Position numbers and translations under genes: made by a program. Below, in pieces: positions 54,545-64,000 of a DNA stretch of 64,000 nt; positions within the stretch are counted from its first letter, which is position 1; each line of letters begins with the position of its first letter. The stretch is from Whalleya microplaca (Eukaryota; Ascomycota; Sordariomycetes; Xylariales; Xylariaceae), in the NCBI GenBank assembly GCA_022497155.1, contig MU385800.1, positions 1-64,000 of the forward strand, given 5' to 3'. The notes under the pieces were generated by a model. The model was given only the letters and a program-made list of their open reading frames with translations. It had not been told where the DNA came from and did not search any database.

Positions 54545-55928
54545 CTAAAGCCCTGAAGACTGCTCAATGGCAAGACGCTTGCGATGGTACTTTCTGGTAA
54601 GCTGGTCGAGATCTTTCATGTACTCCCGATGAAGTGCATTGAGCTGCGCCTTCTTTTCCTCCCGGCGCTTCTGTTTCTTCGATGCCTTCCGTGCCTCCTT
54701 CGTCTCCTTGCCCGCCCGTCGGTCCTGCTTCGCCCGTCGGGGCTTCTCCTGCTTCTCCTCCACTCCCTTGGCCTCTTTCATTGCCTCGCGGAAGAGCTCG
54801 ATGGAAGTCTTCTTCTTCGGCTTCTCCTCTTCGTTTCGCAGCTTCTTAACAGATCCCTCGGACTCGGATTTGTCGCGATCTTCGCGCTTGTCACCGCACG
54901 GGTTTTCGGGAGTCTCGACGGTCGGGAAGCCATCGTTTTCCTCTTTTACCTCATTTACGTCAGAACCTAAGGCAGGAGGTTCGGTGCGATTAGAAGCTTC
55001 CACGAAGGCTGAGGATGTAGTCGTGACGCGAAGATCGGGATATGGTGTATCAGGAGACACAACAGGAGACGTAGCAGCAGTCTGTGGCTTCAGTCTCTCA
55101 AACAGCAAGGGATTGACCGCATCGGCCTTCAGTACATCGTCGACGGTGTCGTCATTCACAATCTCGTCCCACCCATACGCTTGCAGCGCTTCCTCAATGA
55201 CAAGGAAAATTCGCTCGTGCTTCCAGGCAGGAGCGCCGCGCAGCTGAGCACGCACCGCCTCAAAATCCAGCCTCTTGAAGGGGGTTGGACAGAGGCGGTT
55301 TAGCGTCCATCCGCCATTGTCCTTCTTGGAGAAGTTGTGGCCTTTAAGGAGGTGATGATAGTACGTCTGCTGAGATGGTCGTATTCTGCAGGAATAGTTC
55401 TGTCGGAGGTGGCGGGCGATGTACCATCTGAACTTAAAGCACTAAAATCAAGTTAGTAATCCTTGATTTATTGAAACTCGATGTTATTTTTGACGGTTGC
55501 GGAGACGTCGTGAGTCTTGGGCTTGCTTAGAGGGAAACTACACCCGAAATGAATGGCAAGCGAGGAGGTCAAGAATCCCAAAGTACACGTACGTGTCCTA
55601 TATCGATCGAGTTAATGATCTCCTCGAGTATAGCGCCATCCAGGGATAATGTCAATGTGCCATCTGGCGAGACCGAATCGGGTTGGGCGCGAACGCGAAC
55701 ATCGACTTCTCTGCTTTCTGTAGTGCGAATAGTCTGGTATACTTGTGTTGACGTAGATGTATCGTTCATCCGCCGGATCTTATCAGCCTCTGTGTTGGTG
55801 GATGATTCAGGATGAGCCTCGTAGGGGTCATTCTCGAGGAAGCCGTTGTGGTTCAGGTCCCGGATATCAATTGTGTCGTCGGACGATCCAGAGTGTTCTG
55901 GACTCATGGCGTGAAGCCAGGGTGCCAT
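54545..55928 (-). CDS. Uncharacterised protein with lysine-rich coiled-coil C-terminus
   Basis: Two exons are inferred, 55593-55928 and 54545-55441 (151-nt intron, GTACGT...TTTAG), giving 410 aa. I do not recognise the family. The N-terminus (MAPWLHAMSPEHSGSSDDTI, then DLNHNGFLENDPYEAH) is polar. GTLTLSLDGAILEEIINSID runs across the junction into CFKFRWYIARHLRQNYSCRI, then YYHHLLKGHNFSKKDNGGWT and RLDFEAVRAQLRGAPAWKHE; this middle part looks folded. The last 120 residues are Lys/Glu/Arg-rich (KKTSIELFREAMKEAKG and on) and should be a basic coiled coil, which may suit nucleic-acid or chromatin contact. The intron is longer than its neighbours and could hide a small exon. Base composition is moderate. 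Confidence 0.62.
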
Positions 55929-56436
55929 ATTGGCTGTCCCGAAAATAAGTCTATAATATCAGCGTGTAGGGATCTTAATCTGTATTTAATGAGAACTCGA
56001 AGTGGGAGGTGCAAGATTTGCTGAAAATGTAAGGGGGAAAGAGCTGGATAGCCTAGTGGGTATATAGCTTATTTGCCGTCGGATACGTGATTACTGGTGG
56101 TGGAGTTTCTGTGGCAGTGTGCGTAGTTGATATGGTAAAGTATGCCTGTAAGTTCAAAGTGAGGTAGACGCGACGACTTGAGCTGCGGACCAGATACCGT
56201 CACTAATCTAGGGATACAGACGAGCGTGTTTCAAAGTCCCATTACGCACGAGGGCTTCTAGATAGTTGTATCGATAGATCTTACACCAGAGACCTTCCCG
56301 AGAGCAAAGAAAGCCATCCCTCATAACAAATAAATTTAAAGAGCTAGTCTGGGCAAGGATTGTTCAAGTGCCACCCGTTCAACAGAAAGGAGATAGATTC
56401 CGAAGCTTACTGTTGGTAGATACAAGCTGCCTCCGT
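55929..56436. other. Intergenic region upstream of the lysine-rich protein gene
   Basis: 508 bp of AT-rich sequence between two minus-strand genes. No gene seen. Confidence 0.5.
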
Positions 56437-57818
56437 CTAAGCTTTTACAATCAATTTCTTTCCAGTTATTACAAATCGCAAGATGACAAGGATTGCGGCT
56501 GTAGCCATGATGACAAACCCAGCAAATAACTGTATACCCAGATAGCTGCCCGTGGCACTCAATATGGCACCCGCAATTGGTGCACCAATTAAGCAACCCA
56601 CTGCATTCAGGACAGAAGACATGCCTAATCTTGTTCCTAGCCGACTGAGGTCTGTCGTGAACGAGGTAAGGACAACCACAGGCAGCGCTACGATGCTTCC
56701 GGAAAAGAAACCGAAGAACGTGGCGAACGCGATATTCCCTGCCCCCGAGTTGGTGTTGATCCAACTAAACGTCGTGACGCCCGTCAACGTCACGCTGAGG
56801 AAGAGCGTATGAATGGGTCCAATTTTGTTGGCTATGAACGAAGGTGATAGTCTACCTAGTACAGATGCAGCATTCAGAATTGCGATTAAGTATAAAGCGA
56901 CAGGCTGACCTTCCAGACCATGCGTGAGGGCATAGGATTGAAGGTAGAAGACGGGTGCATAGAAGGCCATGAAACTCAGCCAGATGCTGGCACAATACAG
57001 AACATACGAGCGTTCCCGGAATGCTTGCAAATCCAGTAGCGATCGGATTTCAGCGGCGGCTGTACGCCTACGAAGTACGACTAACGATATCGAGATCGTG
57101 GCGATGGAGACGAAGCCCATGATGCGTGTAGCCCAGCCAAACCCGACACGGGGCTGTAAGCCTTGGAACATAAGGGAGTAGATGACGCCCCCAAGACTGC
57201 TTCCAGACGAGACGATACCCATGGCTAGGGCCTTGCGTTTGTAGAAGTACTGTGGTATAATCGCAACTGAAGGGATGTACAAGCATCCTGTCCCTAACCC
57301 AAGACACAGAGCTTGAGCAAGCATGACCTGCCAGTATTCCGTACAGATACTAGTGATCATCATACCGAGGGTTACCAGTATAGTGCCGGAGCCCAAAAGT
57401 AGACGTAGGTAGCCTGCATCGTAAAGCGGACCACTGAATACTCCAGCCACCAGAAGGAAAAAGGATTGAGTTGAGCCGATCCAAGATATAGCAGACGGAG
57501 TTACGTGGCGGAGTAGATTACTTTCATAGTACGTTTGGAAGACACCAAATGCGTTGGTCATGCCCCTTGAATATTAGTTAGACAAACCCTTAGCTATGTC
57601 GATGCGGTATCTAGAGGAACGAACCAAGTATTTAAGTAGAGTGCAAAAGAGCCGAGTACTTGAAGCCAAGCAACCGATCCACCATCGGGGACCTTATCGT
57701 CTTCAACGATGTTCGAGGTACCAACTAACTTAGCCTCTCTTTCATCTGCGCTTTCAGCACTTGCGGCCGTTGCTTTCTCCGTAACGGAGCTATTGACTAA
57801 CCCATCCGACTTTGCCAT
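56437..57818 (-). CDS. MFS transporter, monocarboxylate-transporter (MCT/MCH) type
   Basis: Predicted 12-helix membrane protein of 440 aa. Exons are 57625-57818 and 56437-57565 (59-nt intron); the junction gives YLNTWGMTNAFGVFQTYYE. The MCT entry motif is VPDGGSVAWLQVLGSFALYL (D-G-G then A-W) before helix 1. SAISWIGSTQSFFLLVAGVF, LCLGLGTGCLYIPSVAIIPQ and YFYKRKALAMGIVSSGSSLG are typical of fungal MCH-like carriers. The start is the ATG at 57818 (MAKSDGLVNS); the open frame extends five codons upstream without ATG. Fungal members include Mch5 (riboflavin) and many proteins of unknown substrate, so the cargo is open. AT-richer codons than the left block. Confidence 0.92.
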
Positions 57819-58628
57819 TCCTACTTCAAGCACAAGAATTGGCAGGAAGGTGAGATATCGCAGTTCTAAGGGACGTGGCAGAGGGAGAAAGGTGTCTGGA
57901 GTCGCTGTAGAATGTAACCTTTGGGAGGGACTCCCTACTTCAACATTACGTGCTTATCACCGGCTATATAGCAATGAAAGGGTCCGAGCCGATCCGGAGG
58001 TGGCTATACGTCCCCTTGGGATTGATAGGAGGGGCTGCTTGTGCAAGTAATACCTAGACTAACGAATTCTAGGTTCGAGGTCGGTTAGATGCACCGAGTG
58101 GCCTTCAGCAAATCGGCACTAGCCGGCATCGGGACTTACAAGGTAGGTAGTATTCTAGCAATTGGAGCTATCATTTTGGAGTTAGTAATACGGGCTACAC
58201 ATACGTTGACGTATTTCATTCAGATACTGTCTAATGTAGCTGTCGAATCAACGGTTTTATAGCAGAAACCATTGCCTGTCACTATGGGCACGCAACGCGT
58301 GATGACAGAGCCTCGTATGGATCATTATAGCTGCAAGGTTATGTGAGAGACTTCTATTAAATCGACTATATCATAAAGGACTCGAGTAACTGGCCTTATA
58401 CCAGCGCAGCAAGAAGTGAGCGTACTTCTCAATGCTCATTGCAACTCAAACCTCTTCGTGGGTAAAAGAACGCGGAATTCCTGCCATATTGTATGGCAAA
58501 CTCATTAGTTGCTGCTTCCGCTAGGTGATCCATGTCACCTCATTACCGCGAAGGTTGCAAGCCCTCGTCCAACTATATGAATATATGTAGTTGAAATAAC
58601 CATTGCGGGTCCTGCGAATGTGTTCTCC
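57819..58628. other. Intergenic region upstream of the MCT-type gene
   Basis: 810 bp with no gene. CCG/CGG-rich words near 57985-58000 (GAGCCGATCCGGAGG) could be zinc-cluster factor sites, but this is weak. Confidence 0.45.
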
Positions 58629-59817
58629 TTAATTGAGGTTCGAGAAAAACCAAGTCGTATTGCTGTGCCAAGGGCAACAAACAGTATCAAGCTTATCAGA
58701 AGTCTCAGCAGCATTCGCTCCCTTGATACTTTGATGAAGATCACGGTGTGTATTGCTTTTGGTTGAGCGTTTGAGGCAATCTAGACACAAGCCTCCGAAT
58801 CTGCTCTTGATCTTTTCGATCGTTCTTCGTATACGTTGATTTGTGGCAGAACCTTCACAATTCGTGCATTTATCGGCACCTTCAGGGGCCTTATAATTGA
58901 ATATCTCGAAACGGGATAACATGTGGCTGAGAGGTATCCGCATAGAGGTCTCGAAAGGATACACATTAGTAGCCTTGAGCGCTTTTGTGAAGTTGGAAAA
59001 GGCCGATATTCGACATGTACATGTTGCACCACATAATTTCTCTACCTCGCTGTTGATCTGATCTTCAAATGCTTGGCGCAGAAAGCTCTTCGCTATTCGT
59101 AGCTGTCCTAGTGCCACGATTAACATTTAGTAACTGTGATTAATCGAGTGAAAACCATACTCATGATCGCTTTTGGCAAGTGCATATGCTGGTAATATCC
59201 AGCAGATAGAGAGCCTGAATCGTTTAGGGGACTCCATTCCTCGATTTGACCAACTCCTTCATACACTAACAATCTTGTTGCCATAGAGAATCCAGTATTT
59301 CCTCTGGACAGAGCACATAGGCTGGGTAGAGGACTCGCTGAAAGAATAGTTGTCCCCATTGCCACTCATTCTGACGCCACCAGCCATGAAACCACCCCTT
59401 TAAGACCTTGCATGGCACTCCATACTTGCCTTGATTACGATGATCAATGACGTCAATGTCGACGAGGGCGAGTACTCGCCAAACCTCCTCAATTGGTATC
59501 TTGTAAAGGTCATGCGGAAGCTGGGTTTTGGCGTCTTGTATTGGCAAGTGCATGCAGTAGAATAGTAGCTTAAGTGTAGTCACTGTAGCTCCCGTGTCTT
59601 CCTTCAACTCATATTCACTCGTTCGTCCTTCCCGGAATTTGGGGCCTAAAAGGGCCTTGAAGTAGGTGCTTTGAGATTCCAACTTCTCACGGACGACTTT
59701 GAAGCGCGCGAGTCCTCTGTTGCCTTTCTCGGTGACAGTAATGACAGTATCGGCTGCAGTGTCGATAACGAGGGTCTCAATTTTGACCGATGGCTCAAAT
59801 TTGTTGGTCAGTGCCAT
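58629..59817 (-). pseudogene. BTB/POZ-domain protein gene broken by a frameshift
   Basis: The pieces match the common fungal BTB/POZ protein layout. The frame from 59817 starts MALTNKFEPSVKIETLVIDT, gives the BTB core (RFKVVREKLESQSTYFKALL, LKLLFYCMHLPIQD, EEVWRVLALVDIDVID) and continues through WGQLFFQRVLYPAYVLCPEE to a stop at 59266. The expected continuation (MATRLLVYEGVGQIEEW ... HMHLPKAI) lies in another frame from about 59290. After a 53-nt intron (59108-59160) it runs to 58629 with AKSFLRQAFEDQINSEVEKL, CTNCEGSA and GLCLDCL, a Cys-rich tail. No GT-AG intron fits the frame change at about 59280-59295, so a single-base loss (or a two-base gain) in the genome, or a sequence error, is the likely cause. 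Confidence 0.75.
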
Positions 59818-60547
59818 CTTGAATGGAGTTGTTGCAGGCTAAGTTGGATGGTTCTAGGTAGCGATCACCGATATGTATGCTGCGCATTGAGAAGTTTGGA
59901 ATCAAAAGAATGCCGGGGAAGGTAGCATATCCCCAAACCCTCAATGGGTCTAAGTGAGGTATGGACAGGACTAACCTCGAAGGAGGAGTGTGCTGGGAGA
60001 GTCTCTCAATAGTAATAGGCCTTACGAACGAGCGTGTTGGAATTCGTGCAAATTACGAGCAATGTCAATTGCAGCCGACACTAGCCATTACCCTAAAGTA
60101 AAGTTGGTAGATCAATTAAGTACCTAGGTGATAACCAGCGAAGTTTTACGCAGAACAGATTCCTTAAAGAAGCAATGCAAGTGCATACGTTGCATTGATG
60201 TTTCGTGATGGTCCTTACCGTCTAGTGCCTAAAGACTTTCTACGGCGATAGATGATATTCTACCATATAGTCAACTATGTTAACTATTAGGCTTAGAAAA
60301 GTAGACTCAATTACAGTTAGTATTAGCTTATCCGTTACTTTCCTTTGACTCCACATCTCCACTAAGCCTCGAGCCCATTCGAAAGTCTCATAGCTTCCGA
60401 TCGAACGCCTCCTTTTTCAGTATCGCAGCATCATAAGCATGATAGGATGTTATTATACGGATTGTATTGCACTCTTGTATGTCAGGAAAGGTAAGGTGTA
60501 AGATAATATGCACTCTGAGTCGTCCCTGTCCCCGAGCCGTTCACTTA
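59818..60547. other. Intergenic region upstream of the BTB gene
   Basis: 730 bp without a gene, AT-rich in its right half. Confidence 0.5.
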
Positions 60548-62176
60548 TTAAGCTTGATTTGATCTTTGCTGCCAACGCATCACACGTGCCGCCCGCTGTC
60601 GCTGGAGTAGCAGCAGTTTATCCGGAGGCTGATCGGGGTCGAATCCCACAAGACAGTTCACGGTCTCAGCTCCCTCGCCAGCATCATTGATCTGGTCACC
60701 GATAGGATTGCGCCAGCGGCCAGTGAGCTTGATATATGCATCGAGGGCGGTCGCCATAGCGTCCCCTATTTTCAGCGCCTCGCTCGCGCGCGAATGAGAG
60801 TAATATGTGAGAAGACTCCTTGCAGCCGCACGCTCGCCATTTCCAATCAGTGCTTCCGCGCCCTTCTCGACCCAGCCCAGGTCCGAAAGGGACCGGTTCT
60901 CAAAACCCGCTAGCATATCCGTGACGACAGGGAGGAAAGCATCTGGGTTCGTGCACGTGTAGTACAGCACGCGCTTGAATAAGCGCCCGGCGAATATCGC
61001 TGCCTCCTGCAGCTGGAAGTCCAGATCCAGAAACGACGATGGGGAGCCCTTCGTCAGGTACCGGTGCTCACTGAATTCAGGCGGCAACTCCTGCACGCCC
61101 AGCCACCAGGGCACAAAGGGTGCAGCGACGGAGCCAGTCGGCGCATTCCAGATTCGTATCATGTCGGGATCCTTACTTGGATACAGGCTGACGACCTGTC
61201 CGTATCCTGCCTCATCATCGGCAATGCGCGGGTCGCGAACACGCGCCATCAAGTCCGCCTCTGTTACGGGGACCATGGCCAGTGTCGCGTTCTCGAGCGC
61301 AGCTTGAGACATATACTTGAAGCCGCCGTCACGAGCAGTATAGTTCTCCCCCTGTACTCCGTATACTTCAAAGACGTTGAATGGCTTTCCTGCTTGTGGA
61401 TCCCACCAGCCCTGCTGAACGGCAAATTCAACCAGATTCAGTGAGCCTAGGTAATCACCCTCAGGATGATCTAGGAAATCCACAGGAAACTCTTCGATAT
61501 ATCCCGGATACAAAACTCGCACCTCGTCGGGTCCTAGACGCTCCGCGGCCCAGAGGCCTGCTCCCCCGGCCAACTCCCAGACCACCCAGCCCTCGTCTTG
61601 GTCTGCGACCAGGTGCGAATTGCCGCCGTAGTCCGCATACCCGTACTTCGCGATCAGGTTCCCGATGATCTGGACGCCCTCTCTGGCACTGGTGGCCCGT
61701 TCCAGCACCCGCCTGGCCAAATCACTGTACTGCAACCCCCTCTGCGGCGTGGGCGTCATATCCCATAACTCTGCCCGATTTTCCGCCCAGACATCCCGCA
61801 CCGCAACGCCGGCCTCATTCACACCGCCGTTCGTTAGCGGCGCGGGGAAACCCTCGAAGTCAGAGTACTCCATAGAGAGGTAGCGCAGCGTATGCGCAAC
61901 CTGCGGAATCTGAAATAGCTCCCCCGGCAGTACCGCGTCGGCGGTCACTCCGACGGTGATTGTGTCATTGGGCGCGTGGTCGGTGGCTGGGAAGAGCTGC
62001 AGCCAGTGGCTCGAGACCTCCTCGCCCGTGCCGCCGACGAGAACGGCACCTGAGGCTGTGAGGGACTTGCCGACGTAGAAGGCATAGCTGGCTGTCGCGG
62101 GGGCAGCGAGAAGTGGAAGGAGTTGGAGGGTCACTGCGGCTATAAGCCTTGGTCTGCATGTATGGTGGGGTGCCAT
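60548..62176 (-). CDS. Secreted peptidase C69-family (dipeptidase-like) protein
   Basis: Single exon of 542 aa. The start is the ATG at 62176 (MAPHHTCRPR), before a signal peptide (LIAAVTLQLLPLLAAPATA); the open frame extends upstream without ATG. The mature N-terminus SYAFYVGKSLTASGAVLVGG aligns with the family start, in which C69 Ntn-hydrolases have Cys as nucleophile; here Ser30 stands in that place. Further family blocks are HTLRYLSMEYSDFEGFPAPL, NGGVNEAGVAVRDVW, MTPTPQRGLQYSDLARRVLE and GNSHLVADQDEGWVVWEL. The protein would be secreted and may act as a dipeptidase with a Ser nucleophile, or have lost activity. Sequons NYT, NAT and NRS support secretion. GC content is higher than in the BTB gene next to it. 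Confidence 0.9.
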   Translation of the reverse strand: MAPHHTCRPRLIAAVTLQLLPLLAAPATASYAFYVGKSLTASGAVLVGGTGEEVSSHWLQLFPATDHAPNDTITVGVTADAVLPGELFQIPQVAHTLRYLSMEYSDFEGFPAPLTNGGVNEAGVAVRDVWAENRAELWDMTPTPQRGLQYSDLARRVLERATSAREGVQIIGNLIAKYGYADYGGNSHLVADQDEGWVVWELAGGAGLWAAERLGPDEVRVLYPGYIEEFPVDFLDHPEGDYLGSLNLVEFAVQQGWWDPQAGKPFNVFEVYGVQGENYTARDGGFKYMSQAALENATLAMVPVTEADLMARVRDPRIADDEAGYGQVVSLYPSKDPDMIRIWNAPTGSVAAPFVPWWLGVQELPPEFSEHRYLTKGSPSSFLDLDFQLQEAAIFAGRLFKRVLYYTCTNPDAFLPVVTDMLAGFENRSLSDLGWVEKGAEALIGNGERAAARSLLTYYSHSRASEALKIGDAMATALDAYIKLTGRWRNPIGDQINDAGEGAETVNCLVGFDPDQPPDKLLLLQRQRAARVMRWQQRSNQA

Positions 62177-63952
62177 CACAGTTGGTTGATTGACCGGAAG
62201 TTGCCGGCAGCCCAAAAGCAGATTCAATTTGACGAGTGGAGGGATGGAGTGATTGCGACTCTGGGGCAGCAGACAAATCAGAAAAAACGAAGAGTCATGA
62301 TGATCCCTCCCAATGCAGTTGCTGGACTAACCTACATATACTGCCCAGCGGTGCACCTCAGCTTTTTTTCTTTCTGGAGAGCTAAGATAGAACGGCGATA
62401 GCAGTTCGGGTTACATCAACTCGGGCAAATTCTAATCAGAGCGGGTATGGCGGTGTTGCCAAGAACCGTCGCCGGAACAAGGTACCGATATATGATCGGC
62501 GGACCCCTATTCAAGATCCAGCTCACCGCTAACCACGTGTGACTAGCTTGATATATAGCTCTGAAATTAATATGGAACGACAAGATAACCTAGCATTAGG
62601 ACCATGCAATGTTATTCTGCCCATCTGACTCCGTAAGCTAGTTTGTCTCACCCAGACATAGGCGCATTACGAAAAGAAACTACAGTCACGAGCCAGCAGA
62701 TTGTTTCAACAGAGTCTCAAGGGTTGACGGAATACCTAGATAAACTCAGGCTCCCAGCTCTCGGTGGTTGACTTTAGACGCAGTGGGATAAGTGGATTGT
62801 CTAAAGTCCCTGTGAAAGAGGCGAACGATGTTTATAAGTCCAGTTACTACTATTTCCCCTAAAGTGGTACGAGTACGTGGAGTGCCATTGACATATTTTT
62901 ACTTATTTTGGAATCCGAAGGCAGCAGTTGATAGCGGCGTGAGTGCTAGCAAGAAGTTATACAGCGTGAGTGAATCGTCGATCTTAGATAAGCAATTAAG
63001 CTAGAAGCTATGGTTTGGAGAAGAAAGAGGTAATGTCGACATATTTGGAACATTGAGGATATCTAGGAAGTATGTGCTTATTCTGTAGTATATATACATA
63101 TATTATATGAAGCCTTCGAACGGTATGGTCTCCCTAGTAGAGTTAGATGTGGAGTTGTAAAGTTATTGGGTGAAGTCATACGACAATACTTCAAAACAAG
63201 CTTGAATTAGTATGTATTCTTGCCAGTTAAATCCTTACTTATTGATTAGGAGTATATGAGCCTCTGACCATACGTTCTACGTGCATCAGCCAAAGAAATT
63301 CCCTGTAACGAAGCCGTTACCACAGGTCTTGATTTGAGATAACAAAAGGCGTGAAAGGTAAAATACTTAGATTGATCGCTGACTAGCAAAAGAGAGACTA
63401 TCTAAGGGACGGCGAAATACAGCCTTTTATATCTGAATAGCTTCCTAGTAAATGGGACTTGGTCGCCAAGCCGCTACTCTTCTTGGCGATCACACAAATC
63501 ACATGGTAGCTGGTTGCGGGGATATTCAGGAATGGGTGGTTGTAACATTCCCCACGTGAGGTGGCTTGTACATGTCAATATGGGACAAAGTAATGAGGAG
63601 TATGGTGACTTCATTAGTGCAAGGTGAAGCTATAGGAGGTGCCAGAGCCCCTTATATATACATGTATAGGCGGCCGGCCATACGTAGGCCGTACCACCCT
63701 CAGCCCTATAGGGCGTATGCCAACAGTACGATCCACCTTGTTCATTTATATGTAGCTGAACCTCTTCTCAAAGTCACCCGGACCTGATATCTATATAATA
63801 TAACTAATGGTTGCTCTTCTATTTCAACGGTTTCTACCCCTTGTCTTGTGGTTCTTCGTTATCAACTACCCTTCCCAAATCGATATCCCACCCCACACGA
63901 CTGCCTTTTTTTGGAACTAAGAGTCATATATTACATCTAAACTGTCACGAGA
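62177..63952. other. Intergenic region near the right edge
   Basis: 1.8 kb with no defensible gene. A TATA-like TCTATATAATATAAC (about 63790) and a pyrimidine-rich stretch (63810-63890) precede the possible start at 63953. Confidence 0.45.
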
Positions 63953-64000
63953 ATGGTGGCCCATGAAGTTTCAAATTATATCGAAGATCTCAGTCTCGGG
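63953..64000 (+). CDS. Possible gene start, truncated by the window edge
   Basis: An ATG at 63953 in the context CACGAGAATGG opens a frame of 16 codons (MVAHEVSNYIEDLSLG) that runs off the window. The promoter-like pyrimidine tract upstream supports a start here, but too little is present to name a product. Confidence 0.35.
   Translation, partial: MVAHEVSNYIEDLSLG

Noticed and set aside
58071..58110. GGTTCGAGGTC word as a tRNA T-loop
   Set aside because: No acceptor, D or anticodon arms can be drawn around it.

Overview
The window reads as chromosomal DNA of a filamentous ascomycete (Pezizomycotina, most likely Sordariomycetes). This rests on many short GT-AG introns of about 50-215 nt with TACTAAC/CTAAC-like branch sites, a mannitol-1-phosphate dehydrogenase, fungal-type Alg1, Gpi8, Sec27 and TFIIIC genes, no operons, and an AT-rich block at the left end that looks eroded by repeat-induced point mutation (RIP). 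I place 19 apparently intact protein-coding genes, one gene broken by a frameshift, one possible gene start at the right edge, a foldback MITE and several decayed coding stretches. I saw no rRNA, tRNA or CRISPR array.

Left block, 1-2700: AT-rich, no usable reading frames, with a GC-rich island at 137-345 and two diverged copies of one repeat. Housekeeping block, 3259-22376: a Ubc15/UBE2G1-type E2 enzyme (+), ALG1 (-), a His-rich Msc2/ZnT7-like zinc transporter (+), the mitochondrial carnitine/acylcarnitine carrier (+), a histidine-phosphatase (PGAM-like) protein with a large disordered insertion (-), the GPI transamidase catalytic subunit GPI8 (+) and a TFIIIC 90-kDa-like subunit (+). Most of these genes are GC-rich at third positions.

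Middle, 24090-48436: a nine-exon Soa1/Dal5-type MFS transporter (+) convergent with a D-amino-acid oxidase gene (-), separated by a decayed gene-like stretch; SNU23 (-) and DPH5 (+) sharing a 395-bp divergent promoter; an F-box-like protein (+); a TLDc protein (-); a small secreted protein with an LRAT/NlpC-like His...Asn-x-Cys pattern (+); COPI beta-prime SEC27 (-); and mannitol-1-phosphate 5-dehydrogenase (-).

Right part, 48437-64000: a gene-poor stretch of about 6 kb with a 329-bp MITE (58-bp perfect-but-one inverted repeats, TA target duplication) and fragments of decayed coding sequence; then four minus-strand genes: an uncharacterised lysine-rich protein, an MCT-type MFS transporter, a BTB/POZ protein gene broken by a one-frame shift, and a secreted C69-family peptidase homologue with Ser where the nucleophilic Cys is expected. 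These right-hand genes and the 24-26 kb transporter are visibly more AT-rich than the housekeeping block.

Functional themes: secretory-pathway maintenance (ALG1, GPI8, SEC27, zinc transporter), ubiquitin conjugation, mitochondrial fatty-acid import, splicing (SNU23), Pol III transcription, diphthamide synthesis, mannitol metabolism, plus an accessory nutrient-scavenging set (two transporters, D-amino-acid oxidase, secreted peptidase homologue). Neighbours do not form a recognisable biosynthetic cluster. Exon boundaries were set by eye from splice consensus and reading-frame continuity.
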